64,000 nt of DNA from Paracoccus caeni (GTDB lineage: Bacteria > Pseudomonadota > Alphaproteobacteria > Rhodobacterales > Rhodobacteraceae): assembly GCF_016629665.1 (NCBI RefSeq), contig NZ_JAEPRQ010000005.1, positions 124,001 to 188,000 of the forward strand. Reading direction: 5' to 3'. Under the pieces are notes generated by a model that was not told the origin of the DNA, searched no databases, and saw nothing but the letters and a program-made list of their open reading frames with translations. Made by a program: the position numbers and the translations under genes. Of this stretch, positions 17,402-26,353 are shown piece by piece; the stretch's first letter is position 1; each line of letters begins with the position of its first letter.

Positions 17402-18547
17402 TCAGCGGCGGGCGCGCATCGAATCGGTGAAGCGCTGGAACAGATACAGGCTGTCCTGCGGGCCCGGCGCGGCCTCGGGGTGATATTGCACCGAAAAGAC
17501 CGGACGATCTTCCATGCGGATGCCGCAATTGCTGCCGTCGAATAGGCTGACATGCGTCTCGATCACGCCCTTGGGCAGGGTCTGGCTGTCCACCGCGAAA
17601 CCGTGGTTCATCGAGGTGATCTCGACCTTGCCGGTCTCGACATCGCGGACCGGGTGGTTGGCACCGTGATGGCCGTGACCCATCTTTACCGTCTTCGCGC
17701 CAAGTGCCAGCGCCAGCATCTGATGGCCCAGACAGATGCCGAAAATCGGCATGTCGCGGTTCAGCAATTCCTGAATCATCGGCACGGCATATTCGCCGGT
17801 CGCCTCGGGATCGCCGGGGCCGTTCGACAGGAACACGCCTTCCGGCTCATGCGCCAGAACGTCCTCGGCCGTGGCGGTCGCGGGCAACACGGTCACATCG
17901 GCACCATAGCTGACCAGCGAGCGCAGGATATTGCGTTTCGCGCCGTAATCCAGCGCCACCACCTTGAACGGCTTGTCCTCGGTCCGCGCGGCAAAGCCCT
18001 TGGCCCATTCCCACGCACCTTCGTCCCAGTGATAGCTTTGCGCGCAAGAGACGACCTTGGCCAGATCCAGCCCAACCAGACCCTGCCAGTCGCGGGCGCG
18101 GGCGATCATTGCCTCGATGTCGAAATTGCCGTCCGGGTCATGGGCCAGAACCACATGCGGCGCGCCCAGTTGGCGGATCGCGCGGGTCAGGCGGCGGGTA
18201 TCGACGCCGCCCATGCCGATACGGCCACGCCGCGCCATCCAGTCGGGCAGATCGCCTGCCGCGCGCCAGTTCGACGGCTCGGTCGGATCCCAACGGACCA
18301 CGATGCCGCTGGCCACCGGATCGGCAGCTTCGTCATCTTCCGGGGTGATGCCGGTATTGCCGATATGGGGGAAGGTGAAGGTGACGACCTGGCTGGCGTA
18401 AGAGGGATCGGTCATGATCTCCTGATAGCCGGTCATCGCGGTATTGAAGACCAGCTCGGCGACGGTTTCGCCGGTTGCGCCAAAGCCCTGGCCGTAGAAG
18501 ACTGTGCCGTCGGCAAGCACGAGGCAGGCGGTCGGTTTTTTGGCCAT
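17402..18547 (-). CDS. carA: Carbamoyl-phosphate synthase small subunit
   Basis: 381-residue glutaminase subunit. It hydrolyses glutamine and channels ammonia to CarB for carbamoyl phosphate, feeding arginine and pyrimidine synthesis. The N-terminal CPSase_sm domain runs to about residue 150 (LADGTVFYGQGFG, GYQEIMTDPSYASQ); the class I amidotransferase domain has the catalytic triad C272 in FGICLGHQM and H356/E358 in QYHPEAA. carB is not adjacent, which is common in this group. It is divergent from the yqeY gene and ends in a strong hairpin, so it is probably monocistronic. Confidence 0.96.
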   Translation of the reverse strand: MAKKPTACLVLADGTVFYGQGFGATGETVAELVFNTAMTGYQEIMTDPSYASQVVTFTFPHIGNTGITPEDDEAADPVASGIVVRWDPTEPSNWRAAGDLPDWMARRGRIGMGGVDTRRLTRAIRQLGAPHVVLAHDPDGNFDIEAMIARARDWQGLVGLDLAKVVSCAQSYHWDEGAWEWAKGFAARTEDKPFKVVALDYGAKRNILRSLVSYGADVTVLPATATAEDVLAHEPEGVFLSNGPGDPEATGEYAVPMIQELLNRDMPIFGICLGHQMLALALGAKTVKMGHGHHGANHPVRDVETGKVEITSMNHGFAVDSQTLPKGVIETHVSLFDGSNCGIRMEDRPVFSVQYHPEAAPGPQDSLYLFQRFTDSMRARR

Positions 18548-18693
18548 GTCGGCACCTCTGTCTGAATCAGGCGGTGAATAGGCGTCACACGCTTCAAGGT
18601 CAAGGCGTCCCGCCCGCTTGATTTATCGGCACCCCCGCCCTACATCGCGATCTTTCCCGGCCCCATGCGGGCACCAGCCGTCAGAGATGTATC

Positions 18694-19155
18694 ATGGAAC
18701 TGCGAGCCAAGCTGCAAGCTGCCACCAAAGACGCGATGAAAGCCAAGGACAGCGAACGTCTGTCAACCTTGCGCCTGATCGGCGCGGCCATCAAGGACCG
18801 CGAGATCGCGCTGCGCGGGGGCGATACCGATGGCGTGCTGACCGAGGGTGATCTGGTCGCAATACTGTCCCGGATGGTCAAGCAGCGTCAGGAATCGGCC
18901 AAGGCCTATGAAGAGGGCGGTCGTCTGGAGCTTGCCGAGAAGGAAGAGAACGAGATCCGCATCATTCAGGAATATCTGCCGCGTCAGTTGGACGAGGCAG
19001 AGACTGCGAATGCGATCGACACCGTGATCGACGATCTGGGCGCCACCGGCATCCGTGATATGGGTCGGGTGATGGCCGAATTGCGGGTGCGTCACGCCGG
19101 GCAGATGGATTTCGGCGCGGCTGGCCCCAAGGTCAAGGCGCGGCTTCTGAACTGA
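18694..19155 (+). CDS. GatB/YqeY domain protein
   Basis: 153-residue soluble helical protein of the YqeY family, related to the tRNA-binding tail of the GatB amidotransferase subunit. The family marks are the N-terminal KDAMKAKDSERLSTLRLI, the SRMVKQRQESAKAYEEGGR block and IIQEYLPRQL, with the C-terminal domain at about 100-153. YqeY is often found with rpsU, dnaG or carA; its function is uncertain, with a tRNA or amidotransferase-related role suggested only by homology. An AGAGATG stretch precedes the ATG. It is divergent from carA and followed by a DUF3008 gene 45 nt on. Confidence 0.9.
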   Translation: MELRAKLQAATKDAMKAKDSERLSTLRLIGAAIKDREIALRGGDTDGVLTEGDLVAILSRMVKQRQESAKAYEEGGRLELAEKEENEIRIIQEYLPRQLDEAETANAIDTVIDDLGATGIRDMGRVMAELRVRHAGQMDFGAAGPKVKARLLN

Positions 19156-19200
19156 ACCCTTCGGGGATAAACAGCGTTTGGCGGGCAGGAGGATCAACCC

Positions 19201-19389
19201 ATGCCCGCCAAATCCAAAGCCCAGCAGCGAGCCGCAGGAGCGGCTCTTTCCGCCAAACGTGGCGAGACCAAGGTCAGCGAATTACAGGGTGCCTCGCGCG
19301 AGATGTATGACAGCATGACCGAGGATGAGCTGGAAGATTTCGCCTCGACCAAGCTGGACGGTTTGCCTGATCGCGTCGATGACGATTAA
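19201..19389 (+). CDS. DUF3008 family small protein
   Basis: 62-residue, highly charged, probably unstructured protein. The N-terminus MPAKSKAQQRAAGAALSAKR is characteristic of DUF3008, a small family with no known role; the C-terminal half is acidic (MTEDELEDFASTKL). An AGGAGG site lies 8 nt upstream. Proteins of this shape are often induced in stationary phase or stress, but nothing in the sequence shows that here. It may be cotranscribed with yqeY. Confidence 0.82.
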   Translation: MPAKSKAQQRAAGAALSAKRGETKVSELQGASREMYDSMTEDELEDFASTKLDGLPDRVDDD

Positions 19390-19451
19390 CGCTGCTTGAG
19401 GTGGGTCTGCGCAGCATCGAAGGTGAACCCGGACGTGGCATTGCCCTCGAC

Positions 19452-19952
19452 TTACCTTCGCAGCCGTCCCAGCCGATCCTGCAATTCATCCCTTAGCGCC
19501 ACCCGCTCTTCGGGGGTCAGAAACGCGCCCAGCTCTACCTCGCGCTGACCGTCGGTCAGGGTCAGGTAATGCTCGACCGGGCCATTGCGCAGGCTTGCCC
19601 TGACCCAGTAGCTGTTGGTCTTCCATTCACGCACCGGGCGCTTTGGGTCATGCCGTTGCAGATGCAGCGCGTTGTGGTTCATGTCGAGAAGCTCGTAGGT
19701 CTGACCCTTCCGATAGCTGCGCTGAAGCGCGAACCAGATCGCCCAGATCGCCAGCCCGGCAAAGGGTAGCAGCCCCCACAACGCCGTCGTCCCGACCACC
19801 GCCAGCATCGGCAGCGACAAGAGCCCCGCCGTGATGCCGATGAACCAGACGAAGCCCGTGGCGGGCAGCGACTGATAAGGCCACAGCCTCAGACGATAGG
19901 AAACGGCCCCGGAATCCTCCGGGGCCGTGTCGATTTGCCATTCATAGGGCAT
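19452..19952 (-). CDS. DUF2244 family membrane protein
   Basis: 166-residue protein with two closely spaced membrane helices (about residues 33-53 and 55-78) and a C-terminal cytoplasmic domain of beta character. The pattern SYRLRLWPYQSL before the helices and NSYWVRASL followed by ELGAFLTPEERVAL after them identifies DUF2244, which accompanies cytochrome oxidase genes in many alphaproteobacteria. It begins 3 nt after the ctaD stop, so the two are almost certainly one transcript. A role linked to oxidase assembly or function is inferred from context only. Confidence 0.85.
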   Translation of the reverse strand: MPYEWQIDTAPEDSGAVSYRLRLWPYQSLPATGFVWFIGITAGLLSLPMLAVVGTTALWGLLPFAGLAIWAIWFALQRSYRKGQTYELLDMNHNALHLQRHDPKRPVREWKTNSYWVRASLRNGPVEHYLTLTDGQREVELGAFLTPEERVALRDELQDRLGRLRR

Positions 19953-19955
19953 CGA

Positions 19956-21668
<1,713 letters not shown>

Positions 21669-21806
21669 TCACGCCGACGTCATCACGCTTTCTTTAGACC
21701 AGCCGACCCCACCCGGCAATCCGTCAGAGGCGTTCCCATAAACTAAGTGGGCGCATTGTATCAGAATAGTTGCCCCGAGGCGCAGCCGGGTTGCCATCTT
21801 TTCCGG

Positions 21807-21829
21807 GGGTGCGACGCCGGGTCGCACCC
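21807..21829 (-). terminator. Hairpin downstream of the MliC gene
   Basis: Perfect 9-bp stem GGGTGCGAC/GTCGCACCC with a 5-nt loop, 20 nt beyond the stop of the leftward MliC-like gene and well upstream of ctaD. No T-run follows, but the placement suits a terminator separating the two genes. Confidence 0.55.
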
Positions 21830-21848
21830 ACTGGCCCGGTCGCCACCC

Positions 21849-22211
21849 TTACTGGCTCTCTGTCGCAGCCGTTTCGGTGCAGTCCTGCGACGTATCCGCC
21901 ATCTCGTCGCGCAGCGTCGCGGTCTCGCCCTTCGACCACCATTCATACTGACCCGAGACATAGCGCGCGCCCGAGCCGGAGATCACGTTGACGAAGACGC
22001 GCTCTTCCCCGTCGATCGGCAGCAACGCCAGATTGTTGGTCTCGCTATTGATGTATTGAACCGGAAATGCCGCGCCGCCGTCGCAGGAATAGCTGGCCGA
22101 GACGATGCCGCCCTCGGCCCCGGTCTTCAGCGAAAGCGACAGGGTTGCCTCGGCGAAAGCAGGCGAAGATATTGCGCCAAGCGCAAGAAGGGGCAGGAAA
22201 AATCTGGTCAT
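21849..22211 (-). CDS. MliC family lysozyme inhibitor, secreted
   Basis: 120-residue periplasmic protein. An N-terminal signal peptide (MTRFFLPLLALGAISSPAFA, cleavage after AFA) leaves a small beta-barrel. The MliC/PliC pattern is visible: YSCDGG, FPVQYINSE, a hydrophobic LALLPIDG strand, SGSGARYVSGQYEWWSKGETATL with the conserved SGSGxxY and the K-G-E-A-type loop. MliC proteins block C-type (vertebrate) lysozyme and can modulate endogenous muramidases. There is no lipobox cysteine, so it is closer to soluble periplasmic forms. ATG 22211 is chosen because it opens the signal peptide. It sits between cytochrome c550 and ctaD genes. Confidence 0.78.
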   Translation of the reverse strand: MTRFFLPLLALGAISSPAFAEATLSLSLKTGAEGGIVSASYSCDGGAAFPVQYINSETNNLALLPIDGEERVFVNVISGSGARYVSGQYEWWSKGETATLRDEMADTSQDCTETAATESQ

Positions 22212-22376
22212 CGAAGGATTCCATTCTGGGTGTTGGATGGGGGCAAGAAAGGCAGGGCGCCCGATCGTGGTCAACACACAAGGGCGGGATCGCCCGCAGC
22301 TTCGATCAGATAAAACGAGGTTTTCTTGCTTGAATGCAGCGGGGAGAGGCGCAGTATTTCGTGCCGATCAGAGGCG

Positions 22377-22844
22377 CTATTCGGTCGCCGCTTCCGTCTC
22401 ACCTGCACCTGACGACACGCTTGCCAGATAGGCCGCCAGATCCGCCTGACCCTCGCGCAGCCGGAAGGTCATCTTGGTCCGGGCCGCCGGATCGCCGCTT
22501 TGGGCGCGCAGCCACCCGTTCGGATCGGTGATGTAGCTGACCAGTTCATCTTCGGTCCAGACCAGATCGGGTTTAGCCTCTGCCACCTCCAGAATGCCCG
22601 GCCCATAGCGATATTCCTCGTCCGAGGCGATCCTGCGTCCGATGACATTCCACAGATTCGGCCCGGCTTTGCCGCCGCGCTGAATATCCACCCCCTGATC
22701 GTCCTGAATCATATGGCAGGCCCGGCATTTTCGAAATTCGTTCTCACCGGCGACGGGATCGCCTGCATCCTGCGCATGTGCCGGATTGCCAAACCCGGTC
22801 CAAAGAAGGACCGCAAGAAACATCAAGGGGGTCAGGGCTCGCAT
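22377..22844 (-). CDS. cycA: Cytochrome c550
   Basis: 155-residue periplasmic class I cytochrome c that carries electrons from the bc1 complex to the aa3 oxidase and other acceptors. The signal peptide ends at AHA (residue 24). The haem motif is C40-R-A-C43-H44, and M125 in TKMTF is the axial methionine. Long c2-type insertions and segments such as GGKxGPNLW and GxGILEVAE match Paracoccus c550 closely. An AAGGAAAG site precedes the ATG. The position near ctaD parallels the P. denitrificans cycA-ctaDII locus, with the MliC-like gene in between here. Confidence 0.93.
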   Translation of the reverse strand: MRALTPLMFLAVLLWTGFGNPAHAQDAGDPVAGENEFRKCRACHMIQDDQGVDIQRGGKAGPNLWNVIGRRIASDEEYRYGPGILEVAEAKPDLVWTEDELVSYITDPNGWLRAQSGDPAARTKMTFRLREGQADLAAYLASVSSGAGETEAATE

Positions 22845-22923
22845 CGTCTTTCCTTGCTGGCTCCGGTTCATGACCCTGTTCTACGCCCGCCCGCGCCGGA
22901 TGGCACCGCCGCGGAATGTCGCA

Positions 22924-23601
22924 TCACCCGGTCGCGCCGAAAACCTGCTCGAAGCCGCGTTTCAGTGCGAGGTCCAGATCCTCCATCCCGACCGGCAGGC
23001 CCAGATCGACCAGACTGGTCACCCCGTGCCCGCTGATGCCGCAGGGGACGATGCCGCTGTAATGGGCCAGATCGGGTTCGACATTGATGGCGATGCCGTG
23101 AAAGCTGACCCACCGGCGCAGCTTGACCCCGATTGCCGCAATCTTGTCCTCGCGCGGACTGCCATCAAAAAGCGAAGGCTTTTCGGGCCGCGCCACCCAC
23201 ACGCCCACGCGACCGTCCCGAATTTCTCCGGTCACGCCGAACTCGGCCAGAGCGGCGATTACCCATGCCTCAAGCTGGGCCACGAACTGCCGCACATCCC
23301 GCCCGCGCCGGTTCAGATCCAGCATCACATAAACGACGCGCTGTCCCGGTCCGTGATAGGTATATTGCCCGCCACGCCCGGTTTCATGAACCGGAAACCG
23401 CGCCTCCAGCAGATCGGCGGCCTTGGCGCTGGTGCCTGCGGTGTAAAGCGGCGGATGCTCGACCAGCCAGACGGCTTCATCCGCTGTGCCCTCATGGATC
23501 GCGGCCACGCGCGCCTCCATGAAGGCCACGGCCTCGTCATAGCCGGTCAGTCCGTCCGAGATGATCCATTCCACCATGCCCGCGATCTGGGCCTTTCTCA
23601 T
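22924..23601 (-). CDS. lipB: Octanoyl-[ACP]:protein octanoyltransferase
   Basis: 225-residue cytosolic enzyme that moves the octanoyl group from acyl carrier protein to lipoate-dependent proteins, ahead of lipoyl synthase LipA. Active-site features are [12 protein letters not shown] near residue 76, lysine K160 in [10 protein letters not shown], and catalytic cysteine C187 in [18 protein letters not shown] 23601 has an ACGAGG site; ATG 23577 (eight residues shorter) lacks one, and an in-frame start at 23658 is less likely. It ends about 80 nt before the c550 gene on the same strand and is divergent from the tRNA-Leu gene. lipA is not in the window. Confidence 0.93.
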   Translation of the reverse strand: MRKAQIAGMVEWIISDGLTGYDEAVAFMEARVAAIHEGTADEAVWLVEHPPLYTAGTSAKAADLLEARFPVHETGRGGQYTYHGPGQRVVYVMLDLNRRGRDVRQFVAQLEAWVIAALAEFGVTGEIRDGRVGVWVARPEKPSLFDGSPREDKIAAIGVKLRRWVSFHGIAINVEPDLAHYSGIVPCGISGHGVTSLVDLGLPVGMEDLDLALKRGFEQVFGATG

Positions 23602-23697
23602 GGCCTCGTCAAGCCACCCCGGTCTTTCGCGGGTGGCATCGAAAAAGCCTCTTTTCAATCTCCGACGCCTCGGCTATCACCCCGGCACTGCCCGGAT

Positions 23698-23784
23698 GCG
23701 GTCGTGGCGGAATTGGTAGACGCGCAGCGTTGAGGTCGCTGTTCCTTAACCGGAGTGGAAGTTCGAGTCTTCTCGACCGCACCA
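23698..23784 (+). tRNA. tRNA-Leu (anticodon GAG)
   Basis: 87 nt including an encoded CCA. The acceptor stem GCGGTCG/CGACCGC pairs perfectly. The anticodon stem CAGCG/CGCTG encloses the loop TTGAGGT, giving anticodon GAG for CUC/CUU codons. A short class II variable arm and a T-arm with TTCGAGT loop are present. Its 5' half is partly repeated 115 nt downstream. Confidence 0.97.
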
Positions 23785-23818
23785 TTTACACCCCAGCATT
23801 TTATACGACGCGGTCGTT

Positions 23819-23841
23819 GTCGTGGCCAAACTGGCCGACAC
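23819..23841 (+). pseudogene. Possible remnant of a tRNA 5' half
   Basis: This 23-nt stretch aligns with the tRNA-Leu 5' part at 23701-23723, with the first eight bases GTCGTGGC identical and D-arm residues AA, TGG and GAC shared (17 of 23 positions). The rest of a tRNA is not recognisable. It lies in the lower-GC segment behind the intact tRNA, so a decayed duplicate or integration scar is possible; chance similarity is not excluded. Confidence 0.3.
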
Positions 23842-23929
23842 TGACGGCCGAGTAATGATGAGCCTCTTTACGACGGCGGCCAGATCGACTTCTGTTCGGT
23901 CTATTATTTCGACTCCAGAGGATATTTTC

Positions 23930-24325
23930 ATGAGAAGCATATCGATTGCTGCCTGCCTCGCCTTCATACCCTCGCTTGTCTCTGCAGATTTGCCGCGAGC
24001 GGCACAATGTTCGCCGGTCGATATGTTGGGGATGCTCGTCGAGAGCGCCTCTTGGACATATGATGACGCATCGGGCGCAGCAGCGGGAACGATAACCGTT
24101 CGTGGCGAGGAGTTTCCCGCGACGACCGTCTGGCAGCGCCCACATGACGTCGGCTTCAAGGTAAATCTTCGGTTCGAAATGCCGCAATTCGGTACATACG
24201 AAGTGGTCGTGTTCCAACTCGACGCGGAGCCACGGATCGCGGTGCTTGGCTATGAGAGCCACGAGAGCGACCGGTTCGTGTCGTTCACGACCGGCTTCGC
24301 CGAAGCGACCTGTGAGTTCGGATAG
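23930..24325 (+). CDS. Hypothetical secreted protein
   Basis: 131-residue protein that I do not recognise. It begins with a clear signal peptide (MRSISIAACLAFIPSLVSA, about 19 residues). The mature part has two cysteines near its ends (in QCSP and TCEFG), suggesting one disulfide, and alternating hydrophobic strands. ATG 23930 is preceded by AGAGGA at suitable spacing; in-frame codons upstream to 23822 cover the tRNA-like remnant and are rejected. Base composition is lower in GC and codon use less biased than in neighbours, and it lies just behind tRNA-Leu, so horizontal acquisition is plausible. Confidence 0.65.
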   Translation: MRSISIAACLAFIPSLVSADLPRAAQCSPVDMLGMLVESASWTYDDASGAAAGTITVRGEEFPATTVWQRPHDVGFKVNLRFEMPQFGTYEVVVFQLDAEPRIAVLGYESHESDRFVSFTTGFAEATCEFG

Positions 24326-24399
24326 GCGGCGTCCTTTCTGCTGCCCGGCGGAGAGAACATCTTTGACGTAAAGTGACGAAACTTGCCGCTTTCTTTCCC

Positions 24400-24428
24400 T
24401 TGGACTCGCGCAATCGAGGTGATATTTA
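24400..24428 (+). promoter_or_regulatory. Candidate sigma-70 promoter for the riboswitch transcript
   Basis: TTGGAC (24400-24405) and TATTTA (24423-24428) are separated by 17 nt. Transcription would start at about 24434, exactly at the 5' edge of the FMN riboswitch, which supports the assignment. Confidence 0.5.
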
Positions 24429-24432
24429 GGTT

Positions 24433-24563
24433 ACGTTCTCAGGGCGGGGTGCAATTCCCCACCGGCGGTTACAGCCCGCGAGCGCCTTCCCGGTTGGGAA
24501 GGGTCAGCAGATCCGGTGAAATTCCGGGGCCGACGGTATAGTCCGGATGGAAGAGAATCGTGG
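24433..24563 (+). promoter_or_regulatory. FMN riboswitch (RFN element)
   Basis: The conserved RFN blocks occur in order: ACGTTCTCAGGGCGGGG, CCCCACCGGCGGT, AGCCCGCGAGCG, a variable hairpin CCTTCCC/GGGAAGG, TCAGCAGATCCGGTGAAATT, CCGGGGCCGACGG, then TAGTCCGGATGGAAGAGAA. FMN binding normally lowers expression of the downstream gene, here lumazine synthase. The downstream sequence forms a ribosome-binding-site hairpin rather than a terminator, so translational control is inferred. Confidence 0.96.
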
Positions 24564-24601
24564 CTGTTTCCCACCCAGGGGCCGGTCATGATGCGTGCTC
24601 T

Positions 24602-24631
24602 GGGACCTGACGCAATTTAACGTAAGGTTCC
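24602..24631 (+). promoter_or_regulatory. Shine-Dalgarno-sequestering hairpin of the riboswitch
   Basis: GGGACCT (24602-24608) pairs with AGGTTCC (24625-24631), and after one G-A mismatch ACG pairs with CGT, enclosing an 8-nt loop. The paired strand contains TAAGG, the likely ribosome-binding site 9 nt before the ribH ATG. CCCAG at 24574-24578 can alternatively pair with CTGGG at 24600-24604, which would free the site; this fits an on/off expression platform. Confidence 0.6.
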
Positions 24632-24636
24632 GAAAG

Positions 24637-25125
24637 ATGACCAAGACCAACCCTACCAAAACCAACGCCCGCATTGCCTTTATCAAGGCCCGCTGGCATT
24701 CCGACACCGTTGACCGCGCCTATGACGGCTTCATGGCCGAAGTGCCGAAGCTGATCCCCGGCGCCGAGGTTGACGCCTTCAACGTCCCCGGCGCGTTCGA
24801 GATGCCGCTCTTGGCGAAAAAGCTGGCCCAGACCGGCAGATACGACGCCGTGGTCGCAGCCGCGCTGGTCGTGGACGGCGGCATCTATCGCCATGATTTC
24901 GTGGCTTCCGCCGTTGTGACTGGCCTGCTGAATGTCGGGCTGGAAACCGGCATTCCGGTCTTCTCGGTCTCGCTCACCCCGCACCACTACCGCGAGGAAG
25001 AGGTCGTCGCAGGCTTCTTCCGCGAGCATTTCGTGAAGAAAGGCGCCGAAGCCGCAGAGGCCGTCCGTCAGGTTCTGGCGCTGGATGCCGAACTGGCTGC
25101 AGGCGACCGTTCGGACGCTGCCTGA
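24637..25125 (+). CDS. ribH: 6,7-dimethyl-8-ribityllumazine synthase (RibH2-like)
   Basis: 162-residue cytosolic enzyme that condenses 5-amino-6-ribitylamino-uracil with dihydroxybutanone phosphate in riboflavin synthesis. Substrate-site segments are ARWHSDTVDRA, NVPGAFEMP, ALVVDGGIYRHDFVA and SLTPHHYREEEV. Gly-Gly-Ile-Tyr-Arg-His in place of the usual Gly-(Glu/Asp)-Thr-x-His-(Phe/Tyr) and the TPHH motif resemble the type II (decameric) lumazine synthase known as RibH2 in Brucella and rhizobia. The gene stands alone behind an FMN riboswitch, with no ribD/ribE/ribBA neighbours, as RibH2 genes often do. ATG 24637 is chosen since the upstream in-frame codon lies inside the riboswitch platform. 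Confidence 0.92.
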   Translation: MTKTNPTKTNARIAFIKARWHSDTVDRAYDGFMAEVPKLIPGAEVDAFNVPGAFEMPLLAKKLAQTGRYDAVVAAALVVDGGIYRHDFVASAVVTGLLNVGLETGIPVFSVSLTPHHYREEEVVAGFFREHFVKKGAEAAEAVRQVLALDAELAAGDRSDAA

Positions 25126-25162
25126 TCGGCGACACTGAAAGGAGTGTGCTTGCCCGGAACAA

Positions 25163-25310
25163 GGTGCCGCAAGCACCGCCGGGCAGTGCCTGTCCGTCCC
25201 ACCGAATGGGCACTTCGTCGCCGTTTCGCGCAATAGACAAGGTTCGGCGGGATGGCACCATAAAGTGCCGGGAAAGACTGTAGCAGTGCCCATCCGACGG
25301 ACGGGCACCG
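25163..25310. repeat. Cluster of nested inverted repeats (palindromic element)
   Basis: A ~28-bp imperfect inverted repeat spans 25184-25216 and 25283-25310 (arms share GTGCC.GTCCGTC and ATGGGCACT), and each arm is itself a hairpin (AGTGCC/GGGCACT and GTGCCC/GGGCAC). Two further small hairpins lie around it: GGTGC/GCACC at 25163-25177 and GGCAC/GTGCC at 25254-25269. The arrangement resembles a paired palindromic unit of REP/BIME type. No gene covers it. Confidence 0.5.
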
Positions 25311-25333
25311 CTCTCATCTCGATCTTTCCGGTA

Positions 25334-25354
25334 GGGTGGGCTTTCGGCCCACCC
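25334..25354. terminator. Bidirectional terminator hairpin
   Basis: Perfect 8-bp stem GGGTGGGC/GCCCACCC with loop TTTCG, placed between the convergent ribH and binding-protein genes, 10 nt beyond the stop of the latter. It can serve both directions; no long T-run is present. Confidence 0.65.
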
Positions 25355-25364
25355 CTCTGTCATC

Positions 25365-26312
25365 TCATTCCGACAGAACGAACGGCGAGGTATATTTGTC
25401 CGCGTTGTCTGCGGTGATCAGCAGGCAGTCGAACAACTGCTTCTCGCTATCCGCGCCGGTTTCGCCTGTCTTGATGAAGTTGTCCGCCTGACGCACCGCC
25501 TCGGCCGAGAAGATCGCGACGGGTTGCAGCACGGTATATTGCAGCTCACCGGCCTTCACCGCCTCGACCGCATCGGGCGAGCCGTCGAAACCGCCGACCT
25601 TCACCTGATCCAGACGCCCGGCCTCTTTCAACGCCGCGATCGCGCCAAGCGCCATCTCGTCATTGCCCGAGATCACGCCATTGACCTCTGGGTTGGCTTG
25701 CAGCAGCGACTGCATCTTCTGATAGCCCTGCGTGCGGTCCCAGTTGGCGACTTCATGGCCAACCTTCTGCAGATCGGGATACTGGGTCAGCACGGTTTCG
25801 AAACCGTTCGAGCGGGTCTGGGCGTTGTTGTCGGGCGGTGCGCCGAACAGTTCGACATAGGTGCCGCTATCGCCCATCGCCTCGACCCAGGCCTGCGCGC
25901 CAAGGGCCGCGCCTTGCGCGTTGTTCGAGACGAGCTGCGCCTTGGCCAGACCTTCCTGATTGATCTCGGCATTGATCAGGAACACCGGAATGCCGGCATC
26001 GACCGCCTTCTGCACAGCACCGACGGAGCCGTCGGCATTGGCCGGGTCAAGAATCAGCGCCACCGATTTGTTGGTGATTGCCGTATCGACCAGCGTGCTT
26101 TCGGTATTGGTGTCGCCGCGATGCGCGGACAGATTGGCGGTATAGCCAAGCTCTTCCGCGGTTGCCTTGGCGACCTCGCCCTCGGTGAACCAGTAGGGGT
26201 TGGCGGGATCGTTCACGATGATCGTGATCAGCCCCTCCGCCGAGGCGGCAGCCGCCATCAGCGGAACCGAAGCGGCTGCGGCAAGCAGCATCCGGCGTGT
26301 CATTTTCAACAT
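25365..26312 (-). CDS. Sugar ABC transporter periplasmic binding protein
   Basis: 315-residue periplasmic protein of the RbsB-like (Peripla_BP_4) family with a signal peptide ending at ASA (about residue 25). Mature features are IIVNDPANPYWFTEGEVA, the ALILDPANADGSVGAVQKA segment, NNAQGAALGAQ and the ISGNDEMALGAIAALKEAG block. It is the last gene of the leftward DUF2291-ATPase-permease-binding protein operon. By position opposite eryABC it probably binds erythritol or a related tetritol, corresponding to EryG of rhizobia; this is inference from context. GGGAGGAAG precedes the ATG. Confidence 0.88.
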   Translation of the reverse strand: MLKMTRRMLLAAAASVPLMAAAASAEGLITIIVNDPANPYWFTEGEVAKATAEELGYTANLSAHRGDTNTESTLVDTAITNKSVALILDPANADGSVGAVQKAVDAGIPVFLINAEINQEGLAKAQLVSNNAQGAALGAQAWVEAMGDSGTYVELFGAPPDNNAQTRSNGFETVLTQYPDLQKVGHEVANWDRTQGYQKMQSLLQANPEVNGVISGNDEMALGAIAALKEAGRLDQVKVGGFDGSPDAVEAVKAGELQYTVLQPVAIFSAEAVRQADNFIKTGETGADSEKQLFDCLLITADNADKYTSPFVLSE

Positions 26313-26353
26313 TATCTTCCTCCCATGATGTTGAGTGATAGGCGTTCGGGGGG

